Part shown: piece after piece, positions 29,323 through 37,929 of the stretch
Layout of the letters: every line of letters begins with the position of its first letter
How positions within the stretch are numbered: position 1 is the first letter of the stretch
Source of the DNA: Tropicimonas sp. IMCC34043
GTDB taxonomy: Bacteria > Pseudomonadota > Alphaproteobacteria > Rhodobacterales > Rhodobacteraceae
Direction of reading: 5' to 3'
Length of the DNA stretch: 64,000 nt
Assembly (NCBI RefSeq): GCF_003390845.1
Contig: NZ_QMEK01000007.1
Location: forward strand, 166,446 to 230,445
Notes under the pieces: generated by a model
Told to the model about the DNA's origin: nothing
The model's input: only the letters and a program-made list of their open reading frames with translations
Databases searched by the model: none
Position numbers and translations under genes: made by a program

Positions 29323-30873
29323 ATGACCCCGAGAACCATTGATACCAAAGACGACGACCATCAGCGCTCTGACCTGGTGATCGTCTATCACCGTCAGCCC
29401 TATGAAGAAGTCGAGGAAGAAGACGGCTCTATCCGGCTGCGCGAAAACACGAGCCCGAACGGCATCGTGCCAACTTTGCGCAGCTTTTTCGCTGACGTCG
29501 ACCACGGCGCATGGATTGCCTGGAAACAGGCCGACGATCCCTCGAACCCCGGGTTCGAACGCCACATCGAGATTCAGGATGCCTTCGGGCGTTATACCGT
29601 CTCGCGCCTGCCGCTGACCGCGCATCAGGTGCGCGAGTTCTACATGGTCACGTCGAAGGAAGCGTTCTGGCCGATCCTGCACAGCTTCCGCGAGCGGTAC
29701 AATTATGACCCGGTCGACTGGCCGAACTTTCGCGAAGTGAACTGGGCCTTTGCCGAGGCCGCGGCGGCCGAGGCGGCGCCGGGCGCCACGGTCTGGGTGC
29801 ACGATTATAACCTCTGGCTCGTGCCGGGCTATCTGCGTCAGCTGCGCCCCGATGTGAAGATCTCGTTCTTCCACCACACGCCGTTCCCTTCGGCCGACAT
29901 GTTCAACATGCTGCCCTGGCGGCGCGAGATCGTGCAAAGCCTGCTGGCCTGCGACGTGGTCGGATTCCACATCCCCCGCTATGCCGCCAATTTCGTGTCG
30001 GTCGCGCGCAGCCTGTTCGATGTCGAGACCACCGGCCGGATGCGGGTCGAGGACGCGCTGATCAACGAAGGCACCGCGCTGACCGAACGCTCGATGGTCA
30101 CCGGGCTTTTGCACGATGGCCACAAGGTCACGGTCGCGGCCACCCCGGTCGGGGTCGATGTCGGCTATATCGAGGAATGCGCGCGCAAGCCCGAGACGCT
30201 GGCGCGGATGCAGGAGATCCGCGACGAGCTGGGTGATGCGCAACTGATCCTGTCGGTCGGGCGCACCGATTATACCAAGGGCGGCGCGCAGCAGCTGGAA
30301 AGCTATGAACGGCTGCTCGAATCGCGGCCCGATCTGCGCGGCAAGGTGCGGCTGATGCATGTCTCGGTCAGCGCCAATCGCAACATGGAGGCCTATGCCG
30401 AGATCCAGTCCGAGATCGAAAGCGTCGCAGGCCGCATCAACGGCCGCTTCGGCACGTTCCATTGGCAGCCCGTGGCGCTGATGTCGCGCGCGGTGCCGTT
30501 CGATCAGCTGATCGCCTATTACCGCGCCGCCGATGTGGCCTGGATCACGCCGATTGCCGACGGGATGAACCTGGTCTGCAAGGAATACATCGCCGCCCGG
30601 GTCGACTGCGACGGGGTGCTGGTGCTGTCGGAATTCGCCGGTGCTGCGGTCGAGCTTGACGCCTCGATCACCACCAACCCGTTCTCGCACCGGGCCATGG
30701 ATCAGGCCATCGCACATGCGCTTGAAATGGCCCCCGAGGAGCGTGCCGGGCGGATGGAGCGGCTGCGCACGCAGGTCGCGGCCTATGACATCCGTGCCTG
30801 GGGGGACGCGCAGCGCGAGCTGCTGGAACGCGACCCGGGCGCACAGTCGAAAACCCCGGTGCAGGCGGCCTGA
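29323..30873 (+). CDS. ggpS: Glucosylglycerol-phosphate synthase (GT20)
   Basis: A 516-residue GT20 glycosyltransferase. It matches cyanobacterial GgpS as I recall it rather than trehalose-phosphate synthase: V-I-V-Y-H-R-Q-P-Y-E-E near 20-29, S-P-N-G-I-V-P-T-L-R-S-F-F-A-D (44-58), S-K-E-A-F-W-P-I-L-H-S-F (111-122). Catalytic and donor-site elements are H-D-Y-N-L-W (Asp161), F-F-H-H-T-P-F-P, V-G-R-T-D-Y-T-K-G (Arg314, Lys319) and A-D-G-M-N-L-V. It joins ADP-glucose to glycerol 3-phosphate. AAGGA precedes the ATG, 65 bp after ggpP. The product is a salt-stress solute, pointing to a marine or halotolerant host. A strong terminator follows. Confidence 0.9.
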   Translation: MTPRTIDTKDDDHQRSDLVIVYHRQPYEEVEEEDGSIRLRENTSPNGIVPTLRSFFADVDHGAWIAWKQADDPSNPGFERHIEIQDAFGRYTVSRLPLTAHQVREFYMVTSKEAFWPILHSFRERYNYDPVDWPNFREVNWAFAEAAAAEAAPGATVWVHDYNLWLVPGYLRQLRPDVKISFFHHTPFPSADMFNMLPWRREIVQSLLACDVVGFHIPRYAANFVSVARSLFDVETTGRMRVEDALINEGTALTERSMVTGLLHDGHKVTVAATPVGVDVGYIEECARKPETLARMQEIRDELGDAQLILSVGRTDYTKGGAQQLESYERLLESRPDLRGKVRLMHVSVSANRNMEAYAEIQSEIESVAGRINGRFGTFHWQPVALMSRAVPFDQLIAYYRAADVAWITPIADGMNLVCKEYIAARVDCDGVLVLSEFAGAAVELDASITTNPFSHRAMDQAIAHALEMAPEERAGRMERLRTQVAAYDIRAWGDAQRELLERDPGAQSKTPVQAA

Positions 30874-30900
30874 GCCGACCCGCAGCGGATCGCAAGGTGG

Positions 30901-30933
30901 ACGCCCGGTGCTGCAAGGCACCGGGCGTTTCTT
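30901..30933 (+). terminator. Rho-independent terminator after ggpS
   Basis: ACGCCCGGTGC (30901-30911) pairs perfectly with GCACCGGGCGT (30918-30928) around a 6-nt loop and is followed by TTCTT. It lies 27 bp after the ggpS stop and 15 bp before the stop of the convergent binding-protein gene, so it may serve both directions. Confidence 0.88.
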
Positions 30934-30943
30934 CATCCAAGGC

Positions 30944-31891
30944 TCAGAACGGGCTGTCGGGGTAATAGAACTTTTCGGCGTTATCCCCGGTGATCAGGAC
31001 CGAGCCGATGACGAACTTGCCCGACACCGGCGCGTTCGAGACATAGTTCAGCGCCGTCAGCTCGATTGCCGTCGCGCTCATCGCCGGGGGATAGGTCACG
31101 TCGGCCTTGATCATCGCGTCGCCGTCCCGCACCCGCGCGATCATCTCCTTCATGCCGGCGCCGCCCAGCACCCACATCTCGTCGTTGCGCCCCGATTCCT
31201 TGATCGCGGCCAGCACGCCCACCGCCATGTCGTCGTCCGAGGCCCAGACCCCGTCGATCTGCGGATACTTGGACAGGAAGTCCTGCATCACCTTGAAGGC
31301 ATCGTCCCGGTTCCAGTTGCCATGCTCCATCCCGAGGATCTCGATCCCCGAACCCTCGATGGCGGCCTGAAATCCTTCGACCCGCTCGTTGTCGATGGTG
31401 GTCGGGATGCCGCGCAGCACGACGATCTTGCCGCCCTCGGGCATCTGCTGGACAAAGAACTCGCCCGCGACCCGGCCAAAGCCCGGGTTGTCGCCCGCCA
31501 CGTAGAGATCCTCGATCCCGTCCTCGGACAAGCCGCGGTCGATCACCGTGACCCAGGCGCCGCTGTCCTTCACGCGTTTCACCGGCGCGGTCAGCGGCTC
31601 GGATTCGAACGGCAGCACGACCAGCGCGTCGATATTGCGGGTCGCCATCATGTCTTCGATGTCATTGACCTGTTTGGACGGGTCGCTTGCGGTGGCCAGC
31701 ACGAAATCGAGCTGCGGATAGGTCGCCTCGAGCCGCGCAATGGCCTGTTCGGCATGGAAATTCATGCCCCCCGCCCAGCCATGGGTCGCGGCCGGGATCG
31801 ATACCCCGATCACCACCTTGTCCTGCGCGAAGGCGGGGGCCGCCAGCGCCAGCGCGACCGCGGTCGCGGCAAGGAATTTCGTCATCTTCAT
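30944..31891 (-). CDS. Sugar ABC substrate-binding protein (type I periplasmic)
   Basis: A 315-residue ribose/galactose-binding-like protein. The signal peptide (residues 1-22, A-P-A-F-A cleavage) is followed by K-V-V-I-G-V-S-I-P-A-A-T-H-G-W. Segments D-P-S-K-Q-V-N-D-I-E-D-M and V-T-V-I-D-R-G-L fit the family. It is the last gene of a five-gene operon (isomerase, oxidoreductase, ATPase, permease, binding protein). The T-H-G-W-A-G start of the binding site recalls proteins of inositol- or glucoside-type systems, but the ligand is not identified. Confidence 0.88.
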   Translation of the reverse strand: MKMTKFLAATAVALALAAPAFAQDKVVIGVSIPAATHGWAGGMNFHAEQAIARLEATYPQLDFVLATASDPSKQVNDIEDMMATRNIDALVVLPFESEPLTAPVKRVKDSGAWVTVIDRGLSEDGIEDLYVAGDNPGFGRVAGEFFVQQMPEGGKIVVLRGIPTTIDNERVEGFQAAIEGSGIEILGMEHGNWNRDDAFKVMQDFLSKYPQIDGVWASDDDMAVGVLAAIKESGRNDEMWVLGGAGMKEMIARVRDGDAMIKADVTYPPAMSATAIELTALNYVSNAPVSGKFVIGSVLITGDNAEKFYYPDSPF

Positions 31892-31933
31892 TTTCTTCCT
31901 CCCATTGAATTGCTCCGCCCGACCCTCCTCCGG

Positions 31934-32938
31934 TCAGCGGGTCGATTTCCGGGCCCGTTGCAACACAACGGCCAGGATGATGATCACGCCCTGGATCGCG
32001 CCGTTCAGATAGGGGCTGACCAGATCCGTGAGGTTCAGGATATTGTCGATGAGGCCAAGGATCAGCACGCCGATGACGGTGCCCCAGACCCGGCCGAAGC
32101 CGCCTTTCAGCAGCGTGCCGCCGATGATGACCGCGGCGATGGTCTCAAGCTCCCACAGCACGCCGGTCGAATTCGATGCCGAGCCAAGCCGCGGCACATA
32201 GAGCACCGAGGCCAGCCCCACCAGCAACCCCAGCAGCACATAGGTCATCAGCCGGACCCGGTTCACATCGACGGCCGAGAACCGCGCCACCTGTTCGTTG
32301 CTGCCAATCGCTGCGCAATGCCGCCCGAAGGCCGTGTGGCGCATCGCGATCTCGCCCAGCAGCGCCACGACCGCAAACACGATGATCGGCCAGCGGATGC
32401 CGAACAGCCCGCCATAATAGACCGGCTCGAACAGGCTCGCGACGCCGAAGTTGAGCGAGATCGTGCCGCCATCGGCCAGCCAGGTGACAAGCGAGCGGAA
32501 GATCACCATCGAGCCCAGGGTGACGATGAAGGCCTCGATCCGCATCCGGGTGATCAGCAGGCCGTTCACCGCACCGAGGACCGCGCCAAGCGCCAGACCT
32601 GCCGCCATGCCGACCAGAATGACCCCCAGACTGGGGCCCATGGCGGGGATCAGCGCGTTCATGAGCAGGATCATGACGCCGGAGATGAAGGCCGTCATCG
32701 ACCCGACCGACAGATCGAGCCCGCCCGCGGTGATGACAAAGGTCATGCCGACCGCGATGATGCCGATGAAGGCCGAGCGCGACAGCACGTTGGTGATGTT
32801 CCGCGAGGCCAGAAAATCGGGATTGAGCAGCGTGCCGATGACGATCAGCGCGATCAGCGCCAGGATCGGCCCGAGCGTCTGCAGATCGATCCGCGCCGCC
32901 GCCCTGCCCGGTTCTCTCTGTGCCAAGGTCTCAGCCAT
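31934..32938 (-). CDS. Sugar ABC transporter permease (RbsC type)
   Basis: A 334-residue CUT2 permease with roughly ten membrane segments. The hallmark G-M-T-F-V-I-T-A-G-G-L-D-L-S-V-G-S is at about 66-82 and the cytoplasmic loop I-I-G-G-T-L-L-K-G-G-F-G near 268-279. ATG 32938 overlaps the end of the ATPase gene by 8 bp. It pairs with the ATPase upstream and the binding protein 42 bp downstream. It is distinct from the first CUT2 permease in the window. Confidence 0.9.
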   Translation of the reverse strand: MAETLAQREPGRAAARIDLQTLGPILALIALIVIGTLLNPDFLASRNITNVLSRSAFIGIIAVGMTFVITAGGLDLSVGSMTAFISGVMILLMNALIPAMGPSLGVILVGMAAGLALGAVLGAVNGLLITRMRIEAFIVTLGSMVIFRSLVTWLADGGTISLNFGVASLFEPVYYGGLFGIRWPIIVFAVVALLGEIAMRHTAFGRHCAAIGSNEQVARFSAVDVNRVRLMTYVLLGLLVGLASVLYVPRLGSASNSTGVLWELETIAAVIIGGTLLKGGFGRVWGTVIGVLILGLIDNILNLTDLVSPYLNGAIQGVIIILAVVLQRARKSTR

Positions 32939-34469
32939 TCTCCGCTCCCTCCAGTCCCATCGCCAGCCGGACGATCGCGTCCTCGTTGACCTCGGCGCCG
33001 CGCACTTCGCCCGCGATCCGGCCATTGCGCATCACCAGCACCCGGCTTGCCAGCCCGATGACCTCGGTCATCTCGGAGGAGACGACGATCACCGAATGGC
33101 CGGCGTCGATCAGGCCGTGGATGAAGCCATAGAATTGCTGCTTGGTGCCGACGTCGATGCCGCGGGTCGGCTCGTCGATGATCACGATCTGCGGCTCGGC
33201 CAGCATGGTCTTGGCCAGCAGCAGCTTTTGCTGGTTGCCGCCCGACAGGTTGCCGACCAGCACGTCGCGCCGCGGCGCGCGAATGTCGAATTCCTCGATG
33301 GCGCGGGTCAGCGCGGCCTCTTCCGCCGCCCGGTCGAGCAGCCGCCTGCCGAACCGCGGCAAGGCCAGAAGCGTCAGGTTCGGCCGCATCCCTTGGGTCA
33401 GGATCAGCCCGTGTTCCTTGCGATCCTCGGGCAGATAGACGAGCCCCGCGCGCCGCGCCGCCGCGACCGATCCGATGTGCACCGGCGCGCCGTTGATCCG
33501 CATCTCGCCGCGGGTGGGCCGGATGCCGATCAGCCCCTCCATCAGCTCGGTGCGGCCGGACCCGACCAGCCCGGCAAAGCCCAGGATCTCGCCCCGCCTC
33601 AGGGTGAAGCTTGCGTCCCGGACCACATCCTCGACCGAGAATCCGCGCACCTCCAGCACCGCGCCGGCGGTGTCGGCGGGGCGTTTGGCGGGGAACATGT
33701 CGGACAGCTCGCGCCCGACCATGGCCTCGGCCATCTGATCCTCGGTCATCGCGCCGCCCGTCGTCGTCACCACCTGACGGCCGTCGCGCAGCACCGTGAT
33801 CCGGTCGGCGATGGCCGCCACCTCGTCGAGCTTGTGCGAGGTATAAAGGATCGCGACCCCCTTGGCCTTCAGCCGGGCGATCTGGGCAAACAGTACCTCG
33901 GTCTCGCGGGTGGTCAGGGCGGCCGTGGGTTCGTCCATGATCAGCACCCGCGCCTCGCGCGCCAGCGCCTTGGCGATCTCGACCATCTGCTTTTCGGGCA
34001 CCGAGATCGCCGCCACCTTGTCGCGCGGGTCAAGCGGGGTCTGCAACTGGTCGAGCAACTCGCGCACCCGTGCCCGCATCGCGCCGTGGTCGAGCCGCCA
34101 GCCGCGCTTCAACTCGTGGCCGAGAAAGATGTTCTGCTCCACGCTCAGGAGTTGGGCGAGGTTGAATTCCTGATGGATCAACACCACGCCCTGCGCCTCG
34201 GCCTCGCGGCTGTCGGCAAAGCGCACCGGGCGGCCATCGACCTCGACCGTGCCCGCGGTCGGCGCCAGATAGCCCGACATGATCTTCATCGAGGTCGACT
34301 TGCCGGCGCCGTTCTCGCCGATCAGCGCGTGAACCTCGCCCGGGAACAGCTCCAGCGTCAGGTCCTGCAGCACCGTGACCGGGCCAAAGGAGCGGTCGAC
34401 GCCGCGCAGGGCCAGCGCCGGGACCGCCGGTGCCGTGCCCTGCACAGCCGCTGCCGTCACGCCCGCCAT
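32931..34469 (-). CDS. Sugar ABC transporter ATP-binding protein, double domain
   Basis: A 512-residue CUT2 ATPase with two nucleotide-binding domains. Domain 1 has Walker [10 protein letters not shown] and Walker B L-I-M-D-E-P-T-A-A-L; its signature is degenerate (I-S-V-P-E-K-Q). Domain 2 has the altered Walker [11 protein letters not shown] and an intact L-S-G-G-N-Q-Q-K. The start at 34469 lies 7 bp after the Gfo/Idh stop; a start at 34535 would overlap that gene by 59 bp and adds an Arg/Pro-rich stretch, so it is rejected. It drives import for the 30944-36685 operon. Confidence 0.9.
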   Translation of the reverse strand: MAGVTAAAVQGTAPAVPALALRGVDRSFGPVTVLQDLTLELFPGEVHALIGENGAGKSTSMKIMSGYLAPTAGTVEVDGRPVRFADSREAEAQGVVLIHQEFNLAQLLSVEQNIFLGHELKRGWRLDHGAMRARVRELLDQLQTPLDPRDKVAAISVPEKQMVEIAKALAREARVLIMDEPTAALTTRETEVLFAQIARLKAKGVAILYTSHKLDEVAAIADRITVLRDGRQVVTTTGGAMTEDQMAEAMVGRELSDMFPAKRPADTAGAVLEVRGFSVEDVVRDASFTLRRGEILGFAGLVGSGRTELMEGLIGIRPTRGEMRINGAPVHIGSVAAARRAGLVYLPEDRKEHGLILTQGMRPNLTLLALPRFGRRLLDRAAEEAALTRAIEEFDIRAPRRDVLVGNLSGGNQQKLLLAKTMLAEPQIVIIDEPTRGIDVGTKQQFYGFIHGLIDAGHSVIVVSSEMTEVIGLASRVLVMRNGRIAGEVRGAEVNEDAIVRLAMGLEGAENG

Positions 34470-34476
34470 GATCGTC

Positions 34477-35625
34477 TCACGCCAGACCGACCCAGGCCGC
34501 GCCCTTGGCCGAGGAGCGCACGCAGGCATCGACAAAGGCGACGCCCAGCAGCCCGTCCTGCACGGTCGGATAGATCACGTCGGCCGGAACCGGGGTGCCC
34601 GCCTGTCTGGCCCGGATCGCGCGGGCCGCCTCGGCATAGATGTTGGCGAAGCCTTCAAGATAGCCCTCGGGGTGGCCGCCGGGCGTGCGGCTGACCCGCG
34701 CCGCGACCGCGCGCGCGCCGGCGCCGCCGCGGGTCAGCAGGCGCTTCGGTTCGCCAAACGGCGTGTACCACAGCCGGTTCGGATCCTCCTGCGCCCATTC
34801 AAGCCCGCCCTGGGTGCCATAGACCCGGATCTTCAGCCCGTTCTCGTTGCCGGGCGCGACCTGGCTTGCCCACAGCATCCCGCGGGCGCCGCCCTTGAAG
34901 CGCAGCATCACATGGCAGTTGTCGTCGACCCGCCGGCCTTCGACAAAGCTTTGCATGTCGGCCGAAAGCTGGTCGAGCGTCAGCCCGGTGACAAAGCAGG
35001 CAAGGTTGAAGGCATGGGTGCCGATGTCGCCGATGGCGCCGCCCGCCCCGGAGCGTGCCGGATCGGTGCGCCATTCGGACTGCTTGTTGGTGCCGGTCGT
35101 CTCGACCGCCTCGGTCAGCCAGTCCTGCGGGTATTCGACCTGCACGACGCGGATCTGGCCAAGCTCGCCCTGCGCCACCATCTCGCGCGCCTGCCGCACC
35201 ATCGGATAGCCGGTGTAATTGTGGGTCAGAACGAACAGCGCGTCGCTGTCCGCGGCGAGCTTCGCCAGCTTGCGGGCGTCGGGCAGGGTCGAGGTCAGCG
35301 GCTTGTCGCAGATCACATGGATGCCGCGTTTGAGGAACTCGCGCGCCGCCGGATAATGCAGATGGTTCGGGGTGACGATGGCCACGGCCTCGATCCCGTC
35401 CTTCAGCCGTGCCTCGCGGATCGCCATTTCGCGGAAATCGCCATAGCAGCGGTCGGGTGCCAGCCCCAGCGTCGCGCCGCTGTCGCGGGCCTTTTCCGGG
35501 GTCGAACTCAGCGCCCCCGCAACAAGATCATACTCGCCGTCGATGCGGGCCGCGATCCGGTGCACGGCGCCGATGAAGGCATCCTTGCCGCCGCCGACCA
35601 TGCCCAACCTGATGCGTTCTGCCAT
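34477..35625 (-). CDS. Gfo/Idh/MocA-family sugar oxidoreductase
   Basis: A 382-residue NAD(P)-dependent oxidoreductase. The N-terminal Rossmann motif G-M-V-G-G-G-K-D-A-F-I-G (8-19) binds the nucleotide; C-D-K-P-L-T holds the catalytic-site Lys typical of the family, and G-A-I-G-D-I-G-T-H-A-F-N-L carries the conserved active-site histidine. It would oxidise or epimerise the imported sugar. It is 1 bp after the isomerase gene and 7 bp before the ATPase, so it is tightly operonic. Close relatives with a TIM-barrel isomerase partner convert sugars through 3-keto intermediates. Substrate unknown. Confidence 0.87.
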   Translation of the reverse strand: MAERIRLGMVGGGKDAFIGAVHRIAARIDGEYDLVAGALSSTPEKARDSGATLGLAPDRCYGDFREMAIREARLKDGIEAVAIVTPNHLHYPAAREFLKRGIHVICDKPLTSTLPDARKLAKLAADSDALFVLTHNYTGYPMVRQAREMVAQGELGQIRVVQVEYPQDWLTEAVETTGTNKQSEWRTDPARSGAGGAIGDIGTHAFNLACFVTGLTLDQLSADMQSFVEGRRVDDNCHVMLRFKGGARGMLWASQVAPGNENGLKIRVYGTQGGLEWAQEDPNRLWYTPFGEPKRLLTRGGAGARAVAARVSRTPGGHPEGYLEGFANIYAEAARAIRARQAGTPVPADVIYPTVQDGLLGVAFVDACVRSSAKGAAWVGLA

Positions 35626-35626
35626 G

Positions 35627-36685
35627 TCAGCCTCCGATCCCCAGCATGGCCCGGTTGGCCGCCTCGTCGCTGCCGCCGCCGGCGAAATCGTCGAACGCGG
35701 TTTCAGTCACCCGGATGATGTGGTCGCGCACAAAGGCCGCACCCTCGCGCGCGCCGTCCTCGGGGTGTTTCAGGCAGCATTCCCATTCGACCACGGCCCA
35801 GCCGTCGAAATCGTTCGCCGCCATCTTCGAGAAGATCGCGCCGAAATCGACCTGCCCGTCGCCGAGGCTGCGGAACCGACCCGCCCGGTCGACCCAGGGC
35901 TGATAGCCGCCATAGACCCCCTGCCGGCCGGTCGGATTGAACTCGGCATCCTTGACGTGGAACATCTTGATCCGGTCCTTGTAGATGTCGATATTGTCCA
36001 GATAATCGAGGCACTGCAGCACATAATGGCTGGGGTCATACAGCATGTTGCAGCGCGGGTGGCCGTCCAGCCGTTCGAGGAACATCTCGAAGGTGACGCC
36101 GTCGTGCAGATCCTCCATCGGATGGATCTCATAGCAGACATCGACGCCGCACTCGTCGGCGTGATCGAGGATCGGGCGCCAGCGCCGCGCCAGTTCGTCA
36201 AACCCGGTCTCGACCAGACCTTCGGGGCGCTGCGGGAACGGATAGAGGAACGGCCACAGCAGCCCGCCCGAGAAGGTGACATGCCCGGCGATGCCCAGAT
36301 GGCGTGACGCGGTCAGCGCCTTCTTCACCTGATCTGTGGCCCATTCCTGCCGCGCGGCGGGCTTGCCACGAACCTCGGGCGCGGCAAAGCCGTCGACCCA
36401 GTCGTCATAGGCCGGGTGGACCGCCACCAGCTGGCCCTGCAGATGGGTCGACAATTCCGTCACCGCGACGCCGTTCGCCTCGGCCACGCCCTTCATCTCG
36501 TCGCAGTAATCCTTGCTTGCGGCGGCCTTTTCGAGGTCGATCAGCCGGCTGTCCCAGGAAGGCACCTGCACGCCCTTGTAGCCGCAATCGGCAGCCCAGC
36601 GGGTGATCCCGTCCCAGGTGTCGAACGGCGCCGCATCGCCGGCGAACTGTGCAAGAAACAGCGCCGGACCCTTGATCGTCTTCAT
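35627..36685 (-). CDS. Sugar phosphate isomerase/epimerase-like TIM barrel
   Basis: A 352-residue xylose-isomerase-like TIM-barrel protein (AP endonuclease 2 family). Probable metal ligands are visible in Y-E-I-H-P-M-E-D, Y-D-P-S-H-Y, M-F-H-V-K-D-A-E and the C-terminal V-E-W-E. It is the first gene of the operon, directly downstream of two LacI-type operators. With the Gfo/Idh enzyme it probably isomerises a 3-keto or inosose-like intermediate of the sugar imported by the following ABC system. It is not the IolE or IolI enzyme as far as I can tell. Confidence 0.85.
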   Translation of the reverse strand: MKTIKGPALFLAQFAGDAAPFDTWDGITRWAADCGYKGVQVPSWDSRLIDLEKAAASKDYCDEMKGVAEANGVAVTELSTHLQGQLVAVHPAYDDWVDGFAAPEVRGKPAARQEWATDQVKKALTASRHLGIAGHVTFSGGLLWPFLYPFPQRPEGLVETGFDELARRWRPILDHADECGVDVCYEIHPMEDLHDGVTFEMFLERLDGHPRCNMLYDPSHYVLQCLDYLDNIDIYKDRIKMFHVKDAEFNPTGRQGVYGGYQPWVDRAGRFRSLGDGQVDFGAIFSKMAANDFDGWAVVEWECCLKHPEDGAREGAAFVRDHIIRVTETAFDDFAGGGSDEAANRAMLGIGG

Positions 36686-36742
36686 CGCATCCTCCCTGCC
36701 GGCGGTCTTGGTGCTGCCCCCGGTCCTTTTGCGAATCGTCCA

Positions 36743-36756
36743 TGTATTGCTTTACA
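36743..36756. promoter_or_regulatory. LacI-type operator 1
   Basis: TGTATTGCTTTACA, an imperfect palindrome (arms TGTA/TACA) in the divergent region between the isomerase and LacI genes. It shares arms and spacing with the second site, 32 bp away. Probable target of the adjacent LacI regulator. Confidence 0.6.
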
Positions 36757-36774
36757 TTTGCATCTTACGTGGCA

Positions 36775-36788
36775 TGTAATCGTTTACA
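36775..36788. promoter_or_regulatory. LacI-type operator 2
   Basis: TGTAATCGTTTACA has arms TGTAA/TTACA and the central CG characteristic of LacI-family operators. With the site at 36743 it makes a pair about three helical turns apart that could be bound cooperatively to control both divergent genes. Confidence 0.7.
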
Positions 36789-36859
36789 AGGGTTGAATTC
36801 CAGCCGCACCGCAGCAATGTCCACGACCTTCGCACTCACACCGGGAAAGCCCCACGCCG

Positions 36860-37912
36860 ATGACCCACCGCGCCCCCTCGATCCGCGATGTTGCACGTGT
36901 CGCCGGCGTTTCGACGGCCACGGTCAGCCGCACGCTGACCCATCCCGACAAGGTCAGCGAGACGACCCGGGCGGCGGTGATCCGGGCGATCCACGACACC
37001 GGGTACACCGTGAACCAGGCCGCGCGGTCGCTGCGCCGCCGCCGCACCGGGGCGATTGCGGTGCTGGTGCCGAACATTTCGAACCCGTTCTTCGCCCGGA
37101 TCCTGTCCGGCGTGGCCGAGGTCATGTCCGAGGCCGGTTACAACGTGCTGATCTCGGACACGACGCCGACCGCGCTCGACGATCACCGCTTTCCGGAATA
37201 TTTCAGCCACAACCAGACCGACGGGCTGATCGTTCTCGACGGGATGCTGAACCGCGAGTTGCTGCTCAATCGCGGCCCGCCCGAGGTGCGCCCGCCGATG
37301 GTCTTTGCCTGCGAATGGATCGACAGCATCGAACGCCCGATGGTGACGATCGACAATACCGCGGCGGCGGCGGCGGCTGTCCGGCATCTGCTCGATCTGG
37401 GGCATCGCGACATCGGGTTCGTCTGCGGCCCGCCCGAGAACGTGCTGACCCGTGCGCGGCTCAATGGCACCCGCGCGGCGCTGGCGGAGGCAGGGCTGAG
37501 CCTGCGCGCCGACTGGATCTTTCCCGGCGACTTCACCCTGCCGTCGGGCGCGCGGGCGGCGGCGCTGTGGCTTGATGCCGGCGACCGCCCCAGCGCGGTC
37601 TTCTGTGCCAGTGACGAGATGGCCATGGGGTTCATCGGCGCGCTCTATCAGCGCGGCGTCTCGGTGCCGGCGTCGGTCTCGGTCATGGGGTTCGACGATC
37701 TGGGGATTGCGGCGCATTTCGTGCCGCCGCTCAGCACCGTGCATCAACCGCGGCGCCGGATCGGCCTGATCGCGGCGCAGATGCTGCTGGAGCGCATGGC
37801 GCTCGATCCGGCAACCCGCGCCAGCGCGCCGGTGCCGAAGGTCGTGCTGCCCTATGAACTGGCCATCAGGTCAAGCACGGCGCCAAACCCGGCGGCGGGC
37901 GAGCGTATCTGA
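36860..37912 (+). CDS. LacI-family transcriptional regulator
   Basis: A 350-residue LacI repressor. Helix-turn-helix S-I-R-D-V-A-R-V-A-G-V-S-T-A-T-V-S-R-T-L is at about 7-26, followed by the hinge and the ribose-binding-like effector domain (G-A-I-A-V-L-V-P-N-I-S-N-P-F-F). The C-terminal part keeps F-C-A-S-D-E-M-A-M-G and V-M-G-F-D-D-L. It is divergent from the five-gene sugar operon with two LacI-type operators in between, so it almost certainly regulates that operon and itself. The effector would be the sugar or a catabolite. Confidence 0.9.
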   Translation: MTHRAPSIRDVARVAGVSTATVSRTLTHPDKVSETTRAAVIRAIHDTGYTVNQAARSLRRRRTGAIAVLVPNISNPFFARILSGVAEVMSEAGYNVLISDTTPTALDDHRFPEYFSHNQTDGLIVLDGMLNRELLLNRGPPEVRPPMVFACEWIDSIERPMVTIDNTAAAAAAVRHLLDLGHRDIGFVCGPPENVLTRARLNGTRAALAEAGLSLRADWIFPGDFTLPSGARAAALWLDAGDRPSAVFCASDEMAMGFIGALYQRGVSVPASVSVMGFDDLGIAAHFVPPLSTVHQPRRRIGLIAAQMLLERMALDPATRASAPVPKVVLPYELAIRSSTAPNPAAGERI

Positions 37913-37929
37913 CCGCGACCTGCGATGCC

